A stretch of 23,414 nucleotides of DNA from Rhodospirillaceae bacterium UBA6219 (GTDB lineage Bacteria > Pseudomonadota > Alphaproteobacteria > Rhodospirillales > Magnetospirillaceae), in NCBI GenBank assembly GCA_002435715.1, contig DISD01000029.1:78248-101661 (forward strand), given 5' to 3'. Of the stretch, positions 8,551 to 15,929 are shown in pieces (positions within the stretch are counted from its first letter, which is position 1; each line of letters begins with the position of its first letter). The position numbers and the translations under genes are program-made. The notes under the pieces are model-generated. The model saw only the letters and a list, made by a program, of their open reading frames with translations, was not told where the DNA came from and did no database searches.

Positions 8551-9050
8551 CAGCCGATCGCGGCCAAGGCGGCGGCGTAATCGGGTTCGCTGGAAATTTC
8601 ACTGACCAATTGGGAATGTTTGACCATGCCGTCGGGGCCGATGACCAATACGGCCCGGGCCAACAACCCCGCCAGCGGACCGCTGGTGATGGCGAGGCCA
8701 TAACGCTTGCCGAAATCCTTGTCGCGCATATCCGACACCGACACCACGTTGTCCAGGCCCTCGGCCCCGCAAAAACGCTTATGGGCAAAGGGCAGGTCGG
8801 CGCTGGCGCAGACCACGACGGTGTTGTCCAGCTTGCTGGCTTCGGCGTTGAACTTGCGCACCGAAGTAGCGCAGGTGGGGGTGTCGACGCTGGGAAAGAC
8901 CGACAAGATCACGGTCTTGCCGGCCAGATCGGCCAGACTGACGTCGGACAGATCGGTGCGGGTCAAAGAAAAATCCGGGGCCTTGCTGCCCACTTCCGGC
9001 ACGTCGCCGACGGTCGACACCGGGTTACCCTTCAAGGTGATGGAAGCCAT
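8550..9050 (-). CDS. tpx: Thiol peroxidase Tpx
   Basis: A 166-residue atypical 2-Cys peroxiredoxin that reduces hydrogen peroxide and lipid hydroperoxides using thioredoxin. The Tpx signature is clear: LKGNPVSTVGDVPEVGSKAP at the N-terminus, peroxidatic Cys60 in SVDTPTCATSVRKFN, and resolving Cys94 in FAHKRFCGAEG. The partner motif DMRDKDFGKRYGL is also present. Length matches the family. The start at 9050 gives the standard MASITLKGNP N-terminus and has AGGA about seven bases upstream; the open frame extends further but without homology. It is the first gene of a two-gene unit with the DUF3095 gene, joined by a TGATG overlap. A likely cytoplasmic antioxidant enzyme. Confidence 0.96.
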   Translation of the reverse strand: MASITLKGNPVSTVGDVPEVGSKAPDFSLTRTDLSDVSLADLAGKTVILSVFPSVDTPTCATSVRKFNAEASKLDNTVVVCASADLPFAHKRFCGAEGLDNVVSVSDMRDKDFGKRYGLAITSGPLAGLLARAVLVIGPDGMVKHSQLVSEISSEPDYAAALAAIG

Positions 9051-9112
9051 TTTCGGTCCTTGCACTTTTGTTGTGACGGACCGCATGTGGGGACGCCCCG
9101 CAGGCGGAACAA

Positions 9113-9136
9113 GGCGGGTCGGCGAACCGACCCGCC
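9113..9136 (-). terminator. Stem-loop terminator after the TonB receptor gene
   Basis: Perfect 10-bp inverted repeat GGCGGGTCGG / CCGACCCGCC around a four-base loop (CGAA on plus, TTCG on minus), starting 16 bases beyond the receptor's stop codon. On the minus strand it is followed by TTGTT, a weak U-tract. A rho-independent terminator between the receptor gene and tpx is likely. Confidence 0.65.
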
Positions 9137-9151
9137 CGATCCTAGCAGGAA

Positions 9152-11197
9152 TTAAAACTTCAGCGAACCGCGCATCCAGAAGGTGCGGCCCGGTTCGTTG
9201 ACACGGACATTGTCGTTATAGGCGGCAAGGTCGCCCCCCGCCCAGGTGCCGGTCTTGCTGATGTGTTCGGCATAGGTCTTGTCGAAGATGTTGTCGATAC
9301 CGGCCGTCAGGGTGGCGGTTTCGGTGACGCGCCAGCCGCCATTCACCGAAAACACCGCGAAGCCGCCGGTTTCGCCGATATCCTGGCCGATGACGCTGCC
9401 CCAGCCGGTGTCCACCCGGTGCTGACCGGCCACTGCCCGCATCAGCAGACCGCCCAGGAAGGTGCCGTCGTCATACTTCACCGCCAGCGAGGTATCCAAG
9501 GGCGGGGTCTGGGCCAAGGCGACGTTGTCGGTCAGGTTGGTGCCATGCACATAGGCCAACGTTCCTTCCACGCTCCACGACGGCAGGAACTGATAGGCCA
9601 ACTCGCCCTCGCCGCCCCAGCGTCGGACCTCGACGTTTTTGGCGTCGGCACTGGCCACCAGGATGAAGTCGTCGGTATAGGCATAGAACAAGGACGCAGA
9701 ACCCCGCCACGGACCTTGCTTGAACAAGGCGCCGATGTCGATCTGCTCGGTCTTTTCGGTGGCCAGCTTGAAGGTGCGGTCGGTGCTGGTCACTTTGTTG
9801 CGTTCCCAGTAATCGGGGGCGCGTTCCACATGACCCAGGCTGGCATAGGTGGTGACCGGCAGGCCCAAATCCATGTTGCGTTCGTAGCGGGCGAAGCCGC
9901 TGTGAAGGGTGCGGTCGTCGGTCCAATTGGGTTGCACATTGTTGCGGGTGGCCTGCACATAGCTGAGCCGGTAACCGGCGACGACGCGGTCGGACGCCGA
10001 CAATTCGCGGGTCAGCTCGCCAAAGGCCGAGGTGGTGTCGAATTCCATGTCGCGGACACGCATCTTGCTGTCCAGGTCGACGCCGTTGCGGTATTCGGCC
10101 AAGGTCTGCGACCGCGCCGAATGTTCGTCATGGTTGTAGTCGACCCCGACATTGATCAGGGTGGCGGAATCAGGCGTCAATTCGGCCTTCAACTTACCGC
10201 CCTGCATCAGGTGGTCCACTTGGCTGGCCGCCGTCATGGTGCCCATGCCGGTGAGATTATAGCGCATGGAATAGATGTCCATGATGTGGTCCACGTAATT
10301 GTGGTAGACCAAGCCAGACACTTTCGCCAACCACGGCGTGATGTTCTCGCGGCTGGCTTCCAGGTTGAGGCCCTGGCGCTTGAACATGGTGCCGTCCATC
10401 ATCTTGCCGGGCATCGCCGCCTGGGCGTCGCTTTCGTCATAGGTCAGCTTGATCAGGGTGTCGGCATCGGGGGTCCAGCCCACAATGGCAGAGCCGCTGT
10501 AACGCCAGTAACGGCTGTGCAGGGCGTCGCCGTTGCCGTCGCGGTAATCGTCGGACGACGAATGGGTGGCGATGGCCCGGACGAAGCCTTGCTTGGACCC
10601 GGCTTCGGCGTCCACCACCTCGTCATTGCGGTCATGGCTGCCGTACAGGGCGCTGGCGCTGCCACGGATTTCCGTCTTGTCGAATTTGGGGGCTTCGCGC
10701 TCGACCAGGATGGTGCCCAGGGCGCTGCCGCCATGGACCACGCTTTGCGGCCCCTTCAACACCGTCAGCTTGTCGAAGGAATTGGGAAAGATATAGGCGG
10801 TGGGCGGGTCCATACGATTGGGACAGCCGCCCAGCAGGGGCGTGTCGTCCAACAACACGTTCAGGCGTGAACCGCCGATGCCGCGCAGCACCGGGTCACC
10901 GTCGATGCCGCCTTGGCGCGCCACCGAGAAGCCGGGGATGTTCTTCAGATAACCGGCACCGTCGGCGGGCGGAATGGGGGTCCGGGGATTGTTGGTGTCG
11001 GTTTCGATGACCATGGGCTGTTCCATGGCCGGTGCGGTGACCACCACTTCCGGCAGATTGACGGTCTTGTCGTCTTCGACCGTCTTCTTTTCTGCGGGAA
11101 CGGCATCTTCGGCCAAAGCGGGAAAGGCGAACGAGGTCAGGGCGGCGGACGCCAGCAAGGCGCCGCGCAGACCCATGAAGGGATTGCGTGTGATCAC
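9152..11197 (-). CDS. TonB-dependent outer-membrane receptor, copper-receptor family (OprC/NosA-like)
   Basis: A 681-residue outer-membrane beta-barrel. The N-terminal plug carries GYLKNIPGFSVARQGGIDGD, PVLRGIGGSRLNVLLDD, LLGGCPNRMDPPTAYIFP and KLTVLKGPQSVVHGG. These are hallmarks of the TonB-dependent copper receptor group that includes OprC and NosA. The chain ends in a terminal phenylalanine (MRGSLKF), as expected for barrel assembly. A putative TonB box region, NLPEVVVTAPA, follows the signal peptide. The start is taken as GTG at 11197, seven bases after GGAG. This gives a signal peptide RNPFMGLRGALLASAALTSF...ALA. An internal ATG at 11176 is possible, while the open frame extends upstream without support. 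It follows a DUF2946-type gene, a pairing that fits copper handling. The metal specificity is inferred from family resemblance. Confidence 0.88.
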   Translation of the reverse strand: MITRNPFMGLRGALLASAALTSFAFPALAEDAVPAEKKTVEDDKTVNLPEVVVTAPAMEQPMVIETDTNNPRTPIPPADGAGYLKNIPGFSVARQGGIDGDPVLRGIGGSRLNVLLDDTPLLGGCPNRMDPPTAYIFPNSFDKLTVLKGPQSVVHGGSALGTILVEREAPKFDKTEIRGSASALYGSHDRNDEVVDAEAGSKQGFVRAIATHSSSDDYRDGNGDALHSRYWRYSGSAIVGWTPDADTLIKLTYDESDAQAAMPGKMMDGTMFKRQGLNLEASRENITPWLAKVSGLVYHNYVDHIMDIYSMRYNLTGMGTMTAASQVDHLMQGGKLKAELTPDSATLINVGVDYNHDEHSARSQTLAEYRNGVDLDSKMRVRDMEFDTTSAFGELTRELSASDRVVAGYRLSYVQATRNNVQPNWTDDRTLHSGFARYERNMDLGLPVTTYASLGHVERAPDYWERNKVTSTDRTFKLATEKTEQIDIGALFKQGPWRGSASLFYAYTDDFILVASADAKNVEVRRWGGEGELAYQFLPSWSVEGTLAYVHGTNLTDNVALAQTPPLDTSLAVKYDDGTFLGGLLMRAVAGQHRVDTGWGSVIGQDIGETGGFAVFSVNGGWRVTETATLTAGIDNIFDKTYAEHISKTGTWAGGDLAAYNDNVRVNEPGRTFWMRGSLKF

Positions 11198-11269
11198 GTC
11201 GGAACTCCGAACAAAGAGGATCGGCACGGCACGCCTTTGGCATGCCGTTGCGAACAAGAAAAATTCGGG

Positions 11270-11686
11270 TCAGACGAAAGCGGGGGGAGCGCGGGCGGAA
11301 AAGCCCAGGACCAGATTCTGCGACCGCCAGGGCAGAACCGGATTTTCGACCACATAACCATGGATACGGGTCGGCGCGGCAAAGGCCGGAACCACCGGCG
11401 GCGCCAACATCTGCACCAGGGGAAGACAGGCCGAACAAAAGACGCTGGCTTCGGCCGGCGGGTTGTCGTCATCCCGGTCGCCGGCGACGGCCATGCCGTC
11501 CATGGTACAGACCGCCAGATCGGCCACCGGAATCGGCGACAGGTTCTGTGCGGCACGCGCCACCGGAATGGCGGTGCCCAAGAAGATGTCCAGCGCCAGC
11601 AACAACAAGCCGACCCACGCCCCGACCCTGGTCAGGGTACGGCGGCGGGAAGCCCTGGTTCTGTTGCTGGTGGTGACGTTGGTCAT
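11270..11686 (-). CDS. DUF2946-like cysteine-containing secreted or membrane protein
   Basis: A protein of about 138 residues with one N-terminal hydrophobic segment (VGAWVGLLLLALDIFLGTA) after a basic leader, so it is exported or membrane-anchored. It has a spaced cysteine set, VCTMDG and then VFCSACLPLV, and ends in ARAPPAFV. This layout resembles the DUF2946 family, which is often found beside TonB-dependent copper receptors. The receptor gene starts 72 bases downstream on the same strand, so the two are probably cotranscribed. Start is uncertain: ATG 11686 is given, but a GTG at 11710 in the same frame would add eight residues, and neither has a strong ribosome binding site. A metal-binding or metal-trafficking role is inferred from the cysteines and context only. 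Confidence 0.7.
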   Translation of the reverse strand: MTNVTTSNRTRASRRRTLTRVGAWVGLLLLALDIFLGTAIPVARAAQNLSPIPVADLAVCTMDGMAVAGDRDDDNPPAEASVFCSACLPLVQMLAPPVVPAFAAPTRIHGYVVENPVLPWRSQNLVLGFSARAPPAFV

Positions 11687-11781
11687 CTTATCGTCATGCT
11701 TATTTATCACCCCATGCCATAACAGTATTTTCTTTCCGGATAAACCTGGAACAGCGGCCGCAGGGTCAATAAATTCTTATC

Positions 11782-12369
11782 ATGAGCCATCTGGACGACA
11801 TCTTGGCCGCCGCCCGGGCCTGCACGTTGTGCGCAGCACACCTCCCCCTGGGGCCGCGCCCGGTGTTGCGTGCCAGCGCCACCGCCCGGCTATTGATCAT
11901 CGGACAGGCACCGGGCACCAAGGTGCACGAAACGGGCATCCCCTGGAACGATCGCTCGGGCCAAAGGTTGCGGCTTTGGTTGGGTATGGACGAGGCGACG
12001 TTTTACGACGATCGCAGCGTGGCCATCCTGCCCACCGGATTGTGTTATCCGGGCCGGGCGGCCAATGGCGGCGACCTGCCGCCACGGCAGGAATGCGCAC
12101 CGCTGTGGCATCCCCCGCTGCTGGCCTTGATGCCGCGCATCCAACTGACCTTATTGGTCGGCTCCTATGCCCAGGCATTCGTGCTGAAGGACAAGCGCCG
12201 GCCGACCATGACCGAAACCGTGCATGCCCATGCCGATTACAGCCCGCTTCTTTGGCCGTTACCGCATCCGTCGTGGCGCACCACGGCCTGGGAAAAGGCC
12301 CATCCGTGGTTCGGCGACAGCGTGCTGCCGGCCTTACGGCAAAGAATCCGGGAAATCCTGGCTGTTTAG
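11782..12369 (+). CDS. Uracil-DNA glycosylase family protein with four Fe-S-type cysteines
   Basis: A 195-residue protein of the COG1573-like uracil-DNA glycosylase superfamily. Motif A is LLIIGQAPGTKVHETGIPWN (residues 37-56) and motif B is LPHPSWRTT near the C-terminus. These are the water-activating and leucine-loop regions in family members. Four cysteines, C14-x2-C17 and C88-x16-C105, are spaced like the [4Fe-4S] ligands of family 4 and 5 enzymes. It probably removes uracil or related damaged bases from DNA, or belongs to a divergent branch of unknown activity. No ribosome binding site is visible before the ATG at 11782, so it may be translated from a leaderless or near-leaderless message. 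It lies divergent from the DUF2946 gene and its stop overlaps the opposing small ORF by four bases. Confidence 0.82.
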   Translation: MSHLDDILAAARACTLCAAHLPLGPRPVLRASATARLLIIGQAPGTKVHETGIPWNDRSGQRLRLWLGMDEATFYDDRSVAILPTGLCYPGRAANGGDLPPRQECAPLWHPPLLALMPRIQLTLLVGSYAQAFVLKDKRRPTMTETVHAHADYSPLLWPLPHPSWRTTAWEKAHPWFGDSVLPALRQRIREILAV

Positions 12370-12620
12370 CCCAAGGCCCCGCGAGCGCGCAGGAAGTCCT
12401 CGGCAAAGGATTGCGCCTCGCCCAGATCGTCGAAATCGCGACGGCACTCGGCCCCGCCCCAGGTGATGGTCAGGGTGAAGCGAAAGACTTCGCGTTGATG
12501 GGCCAGTTTCGGTTTGCCCAGGGATTGAATGGCGATGTCGCCATAAACCTGATGGCGGAATTCGTCGGTGATGACCAATCCGGCGGCACGCGGCAGGAAC
12601 AGCAGAACCTCGCCGCGCAA
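12366..12620 (-). CDS. Hypothetical small protein, downstream part of a same-frame pair
   Basis: An 84-residue open frame of unknown function. Visible features are a hydrophobic N-terminal strand (GEVLLFLPRAAGLVI), a middle region KPKLAHQREVFRFTLTITWG, and an acidic-helical C-terminus DDLGEAQSFAEDFLRARG. The composition looks like a genuine mixed alpha/beta protein, not a high-GC shadow. The only available start near the front is TTG at 12620, with no convincing ribosome binding site. It lies in the same reading frame as the upstream 168-residue gene, separated by only TGA-TCG. It could be translated by coupling, by stop-codon readthrough, or be the tail of a gene broken by a nonsense change. 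Its stop overlaps the opposing glycosylase gene by four bases. Confidence 0.5.
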   Translation of the reverse strand: MRGEVLLFLPRAAGLVITDEFRHQVYGDIAIQSLGKPKLAHQREVFRFTLTITWGGAECRRDFDDLGEAQSFAEDFLRARGALG

Positions 12621-12623
12621 CGA

Positions 12624-13130
12624 TCAGCGCCCCAGCAAGCCGTCGATTTCCGCCTGGACCATGGCACGGTTGCCGCCGTGGATGATGCCGGAGGCGCAAT
12701 CCATCAGCAATTGCGCCGCCCGGCTGATGCCGCGGCAGCTTTCCTGCAATTGCTCGGTCTCGGCCCCATCGACGATCAGATGGTCCAGCCGGTCCATACC
12801 GTCCAACAGCACGGAATTGATCTGGCCGATGGTTTCTTCGAACGGCACGCGATATTTGGACGGCACCCGGTCATAGGCCTCGATGGCCAATTGCTTGTCC
12901 GAAAAGGTCGAATCGGCGAAGTGGGACTTATAGTCCTTGGGGGCCCAGGCCTTGCACTCTTCGATCATGTCGGGCATGTCCGGCAACATGTCCAGCAGCA
13001 TGACGATTTCGTTGAAGTGGTTCAGGTAGTCAGTGGCCAGCAAGGTCTGCGAGCTGATGTTCGTTCCCTCGACCTTGGCCCGATATTCCTCGTACCCGGA
13101 CTGTTCTTCCGGCGGAATCTCAGTGTCCAC
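12624..13130 (-). CDS. Conserved-looking hypothetical protein, mostly helical
   Basis: A 168-residue cytoplasmic protein that I do not recognise. It starts at GTG 13130, preceded by a good GAGAGGG ribosome binding site about seven bases upstream. The sequence is acidic and predicted largely helical, with YLNHFNEIVMLLDMLPDMPD, EECKAWAPKDYKSHFADST and a C-terminal helix containing SCRGISRAAQLLMDCASGII. There is no signal peptide, membrane helix or catalytic motif. Codon use resembles its neighbours. It lies on the same strand as rlmH, 58 bases downstream of it, but with its own ribosome binding site. Its TGA stop is followed in the same frame by the 84-residue ORF. Function is unknown. Confidence 0.72.
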   Translation of the reverse strand: MDTEIPPEEQSGYEEYRAKVEGTNISSQTLLATDYLNHFNEIVMLLDMLPDMPDMIEECKAWAPKDYKSHFADSTFSDKQLAIEAYDRVPSKYRVPFEETIGQINSVLLDGMDRLDHLIVDGAETEQLQESCRGISRAAQLLMDCASGIIHGGNRAMVQAEIDGLLGR

Positions 13131-13188
13131 TCGTCACCCTCTCCCTATTATCCCCCGCTGATTATCCTCGCCTGTTGTCTGAAACAAT

Positions 13189-13647
13189 TCAAGCGCGGTG
13201 ATAGGGGTGTCCCTGGGCGATGGCCTGGGCCCGCCACAATTGTTCGGCCAGCATGGCGCGGACCAGCATGTGCGGCCAGGTCATGGCGCCAAACGACAAA
13301 AGCCAGGCGGCGCGGTCGCGCACCGCTTGGCCATGGCCGTCGGCGCCGCCGATCAGAAAGGCCAGATCGGCCACCCCGTCGTCACGCCAGCGGGTCAGCC
13401 GGGTGGCGAAATCCACCGACCCCACCGATTTGCCACGTTCGTCCAAGGCCACCACCACCGCCTGGGGCGGAATGGCGCCCAGCAGCAATTCCGCCTCGCG
13501 CACCATGCGTTCGGGGGTGGGCAGCGGGCGTTTTTCTTCGACCTCGCGCACATTCAACGGTGCGGCAAGACGCTTCCCATACAGATTGAACAGATCAAGC
13601 TCGGGGCCGGGTTTGACCCGGCCCACGGCGGCCAGCCACAATCGCAA
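13189..13647 (-). CDS. rlmH: 23S rRNA (pseudouridine1915-N3)-methyltransferase RlmH
   Basis: A 152-residue SPOUT-class methyltransferase that methylates pseudouridine 1915 of 23S rRNA in the assembled 70S ribosome, using S-adenosylmethionine. The family pattern is intact: MRLWLAAVGRVKPGPE at the start, LDERGKSVGSVDFA, the SAM-binding FLIGGADGHG, LLSFGAMTWPHMLVRAMLAE, and the C-terminal GHPYHRA tail. Length is standard. Comparison with the usual M-R-L-x-x-A-A-V-G-R N-terminus places the start at a TTG (13647), four bases after the rsfS stop and without a ribosome binding site of its own, so translation is probably coupled to rsfS. The rsfS-rlmH pair is a conserved ribosome-maturation arrangement. 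Confidence 0.95.
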   Translation of the reverse strand: MRLWLAAVGRVKPGPELDLFNLYGKRLAAPLNVREVEEKRPLPTPERMVREAELLLGAIPPQAVVVALDERGKSVGSVDFATRLTRWRDDGVADLAFLIGGADGHGQAVRDRAAWLLSFGAMTWPHMLVRAMLAEQLWRAQAIAQGHPYHRA

Positions 13648-13651
13648 GGGA

Positions 13652-13993
13652 TCAGGCCGGACGGCTTTCCGGCCGGGCGATTCCCCACATCTTTTCCAGA
13701 TTGTAGAAAGCGCGGACTTCCGGGCGGAACAAGTGCACGATGATGTCGCCGGCGTCGATCAGCACCCAATCGCATTGCGGCATGCCTTCGGCGCCCACCG
13801 GCTGACCGGCATGCTTCAGCTTTTCCATCAGGTGGTCGGCCATGGAACCCACATGGCGGCTGGAATTGCCGGTGGCGATGACCATGTGGTCGGCCATGCT
13901 GGTCTTGCCGCGCAGGTCAACGACCGAAACGTCTTCGGCCTTGTCGTCGTCCAACGACGAGGTGACCAGGGCCACCAGTTCTTCCGCCGTCAA
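13652..13993 (-). CDS. rsfS: Ribosomal silencing factor RsfS
   Basis: A 113-residue (or longer) protein of the RsfS/YbeB/Iojap family. It binds uL14 on the 50S subunit and blocks subunit joining when nutrients are low. Family motifs include SSLDDDKAEDVSVVDLRGKT, ADHMVIATGNSSRHVGSMAD, CDWVLIDAGDIIVHLF and FYNLEKMW. The coordinates use the TTG at 13993, which has no ribosome binding site. An in-frame ATT at 14020 would add nine residues (QPRPKSAA after the start). It sits seven bases after a strong AAGGAG at 14033-14028, inside the end of nadD, so it may be the true start. No ATG or GTG is available in the region. It is coupled to nadD upstream and rlmH downstream. Confidence 0.93.
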   Translation of the reverse strand: MTAEELVALVTSSLDDDKAEDVSVVDLRGKTSMADHMVIATGNSSRHVGSMADHLMEKLKHAGQPVGAEGMPQCDWVLIDAGDIIVHLFRPEVRAFYNLEKMWGIARPESRPA

Positions 13994-14021
13994 AGCGGCG
14001 GATTTAGGTCGGGGTTGAATC

Positions 14022-14642
14022 TTAAAGCTCCTTTTTCAAAAGCCCCATCCTGGCCCGGATCTCGGTAGCCGAGGCAGGATGCAAAGGCGTGTGCAAGAAA
14101 ACCCAAGCCGGCGATTTCAGGGTGGTCAAGGCCCTGGCGGCCCCGGCCGGCCGCTGGAAATGTCCCATGGCTTGGGCCGCAGGCGCGGCCAAAGCCTTGC
14201 GAGAATAAGGAGCACGCGCCAAAATCGCAATGGGAACGGCGGAAAAGATGTGTTTCCAGCGTTTCCATTTATGCATTTGCGCCAGATTGTCCGCCCCCAT
14301 CAACCAGACGAAGCGGGCTTTCGGAAAACGCGTTTTCAACCGGGCCAGGGTATCGGCGGTGTAACGGGTGCCCAGATGGGTCTCGATCGCCGTGGCCAAC
14401 AGACGCGGGTGACGTTCCATCACCACCTTGGCCGAGGCCAGGCGCAGCGCCTGCGGTGCCATGCCGTCCCGGTCCTTCAACGGGTTCTGCGGGCTGACCA
14501 TGGCCCAAACCTGATCCAGCCCCAACAGACGCAACGCCAGCATGGCCACGTGGCGGTGGCCGTCATGGGCGGGGTTGAACGACCCACCCAACAGGCCGAC
14601 ACGAACCCGGCGGTTGTCGCCCCAGGGGCTGGGCGCGCGCAT
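14022..14642 (-). CDS. nadD: Nicotinate-nucleotide adenylyltransferase NadD
   Basis: A 206-residue enzyme that joins nicotinate mononucleotide and ATP to form deamido-NAD, a step in NAD synthesis. The nucleotidyltransferase signature GLLGGSFNPAHDGHRHVA lies near residues 16-33, and the second ATP-binding motif appears as SATEIRARMG near the C-terminus, replacing the usual ISSTxIR. FVWLMGADNLAQMHKWKRW is also family-typical. The ATG at 14642 follows the proA stop by eight bases and has GAGG (in TGAGGTC) seven bases upstream. The much longer open frame further upstream is a shadow of proA. The gene's end contains the AAGGAG that probably serves rsfS. The proA-nadD-rsfS-rlmH order is common in alphaproteobacteria. 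Confidence 0.95.
   Translation of the reverse strand: MRAPSPWGDNRRVRVGLLGGSFNPAHDGHRHVAMLALRLLGLDQVWAMVSPQNPLKDRDGMAPQALRLASAKVVMERHPRLLATAIETHLGTRYTADTLARLKTRFPKARFVWLMGADNLAQMHKWKRWKHIFSAVPIAILARAPYSRKALAAPAAQAMGHFQRPAGAARALTTLKSPAWVFLHTPLHPASATEIRARMGLLKKEL
14028..14033 (-). promoter_or_regulatory. Strong ribosome binding site deciding the rsfS start
   Basis: AAGGAG on the minus strand within the last codons of nadD. The only start-like codon at proper distance is an ATT at 14020-14018, seven bases away, immediately after the nadD TAA. The TTG at 13993 is 34 bases away, too far for this site. Confidence 0.55.
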
Positions 14643-14650
14643 GCCCGACC

Positions 14651-15919
14651 TCAGCCCGGGCGGGTCTGGCCGCTGCCCAGCACCTTGTACTTGAAGGTGC
14701 ACAGCTGCTCGACGCCGACCGGACCACGGGCATGCATGCGGCCGGTGGAAATGCCGATTTCCGCCCCCATGCCGAATTCGCCGCCATCGGCGAACTGGGT
14801 GGACGCGTTCCAGCAGACAATGGCCGAATCGCAGCCGTTCATGAAGGCTTCGGCACGGGCCGCATCGTCGGTGATGATGCATTCGGTGTGCTGGCTGGAA
14901 TGGCGGTTGATATGGTCCACCGCGCCCTTCACCCCGTCCACCAGCTTCACCGAGATGATGGAATCCAGATATTCCGTATCCCAATCTTCATCGCTGGCGG
15001 CGATGACGCGGGCATCGACGGCCTGGGCGGCGGCATCGCCACGCACTTCGCAACCGGCATCCAGCAGCACGCAGACCAAGGGGGCCAGATGCGTGGAAGC
15101 CACCGCCTGGTCCACCAGCAAGGTCTCGGTGGCGCCACACACGCCGGTGCGGCGCATCTTGGCGTTCAGCACCAGGGCCTTGGCCATATCCAGATGGGCG
15201 GCACCGTCAACATAGGTGTGACAGATGCCTTCCAGATGCTGGAACAGGGGAATCTTGCTCTCTTCCTTGACCCGGGCCACCAGACCCTTGCCGCCACGCG
15301 GGACGATGACGTCGATATGGCGGTCCATGGACAGCATCACGCCGACGGCGGCGCGGTCGGTGGTGGGCACCATCTGGACGCAGTCATGGGGCAGACCGGC
15401 GACACGAATGCCGATGCGCAACGCCTCCATGATCGCCACGGCGGAATGATAGCTTTCCGAACCACCGCGCAGGATGGCGGCGTTGCCCGATTTCAGGCAC
15501 AAAGCGGCGGCGTCGGCGGTGACGTTGGGACGGCTTTCATAAATGATGCCGATGACCCCCAAGGGCACGGAAACCCGCTGGATGTGCAGGCCGTTGGGGC
15601 GGTCCCATTCCGTCAGCACCCGGCCCACCGGATCGGGAAGCGCCGCCACCTCTTCCAGCCCTTTGGCCATGGCCTCGATCCGCTTGTCGTCCAGCATCAG
15701 ACGATCCAGCAAAGCGGCGGTCAGGCCCTTGGCACGACCGGCTTCCATGTCCTTGGCATTGGCCGCCTTGATGGCCGGGGCATGCTTGCGGATTTCGGCC
15801 GCGGCGGTACACAGCGCGTCCTTCTTGGCGGCATCGCTGGCCAGGGACAGAACCCGGGCGGCGGCACGGGCGCGGTCGCCCAATTCAAGCATCAAGGTCT
15901 GAATGTCGGTCTTCATCAT
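14651..15919 (-). CDS. proA: Gamma-glutamyl phosphate reductase ProA
   Basis: A 422-residue NADPH-dependent enzyme that reduces gamma-glutamyl phosphate to glutamate semialdehyde, the second step of proline synthesis. Recognisable segments are VPLGVIGIIYESRPNVTADA, the glycine-rich LRGGSESYHS, the region around VIVPRGGKGLVARV, the catalytic-cysteine area MRRTGVCGATETLLVD, HTECIITDDA, and the C-terminal FGMGAEIGISTGRMHARGPV. Length is normal. Two ATGs lie in a row (15919 and 15916); either could be used. It is separated from its pathway partner proB by a hydrolase gene and a ccdAB toxin-antitoxin pair; ccdB ends only 10 bases upstream. proA may therefore be transcribed from the ccdAB promoter. 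Confidence 0.97.
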   Translation of the reverse strand: MMKTDIQTLMLELGDRARAAARVLSLASDAAKKDALCTAAAEIRKHAPAIKAANAKDMEAGRAKGLTAALLDRLMLDDKRIEAMAKGLEEVAALPDPVGRVLTEWDRPNGLHIQRVSVPLGVIGIIYESRPNVTADAAALCLKSGNAAILRGGSESYHSAVAIMEALRIGIRVAGLPHDCVQMVPTTDRAAVGVMLSMDRHIDVIVPRGGKGLVARVKEESKIPLFQHLEGICHTYVDGAAHLDMAKALVLNAKMRRTGVCGATETLLVDQAVASTHLAPLVCVLLDAGCEVRGDAAAQAVDARVIAASDEDWDTEYLDSIISVKLVDGVKGAVDHINRHSSQHTECIITDDAARAEAFMNGCDSAIVCWNASTQFADGGEFGMGAEIGISTGRMHARGPVGVEQLCTFKYKVLGSGQTRPG

Positions 15920-15929
15920 CCGGGTTCCG

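Noticed and set aside
9263..10870. 535-codon plus-strand frame across the TonB receptor
   Set aside because: Composition is a mirror of the receptor's codons and shows no family motif; the receptor on the minus strand is unambiguous.
11739..11769. Possible promoter for the DUF2946-receptor unit (TTGACC and TTTATC on minus)
   Set aside because: Spacing of 19 bases and a poor -10; too weak to list as a feature.
11463..13589. 708-codon plus-strand frame spanning several genes
   Set aside because: It runs across the DUF2946 gene, the glycosylase in another frame, two minus-strand ORFs and rlmH, and is low-complexity Arg/Pro-rich in its ends.
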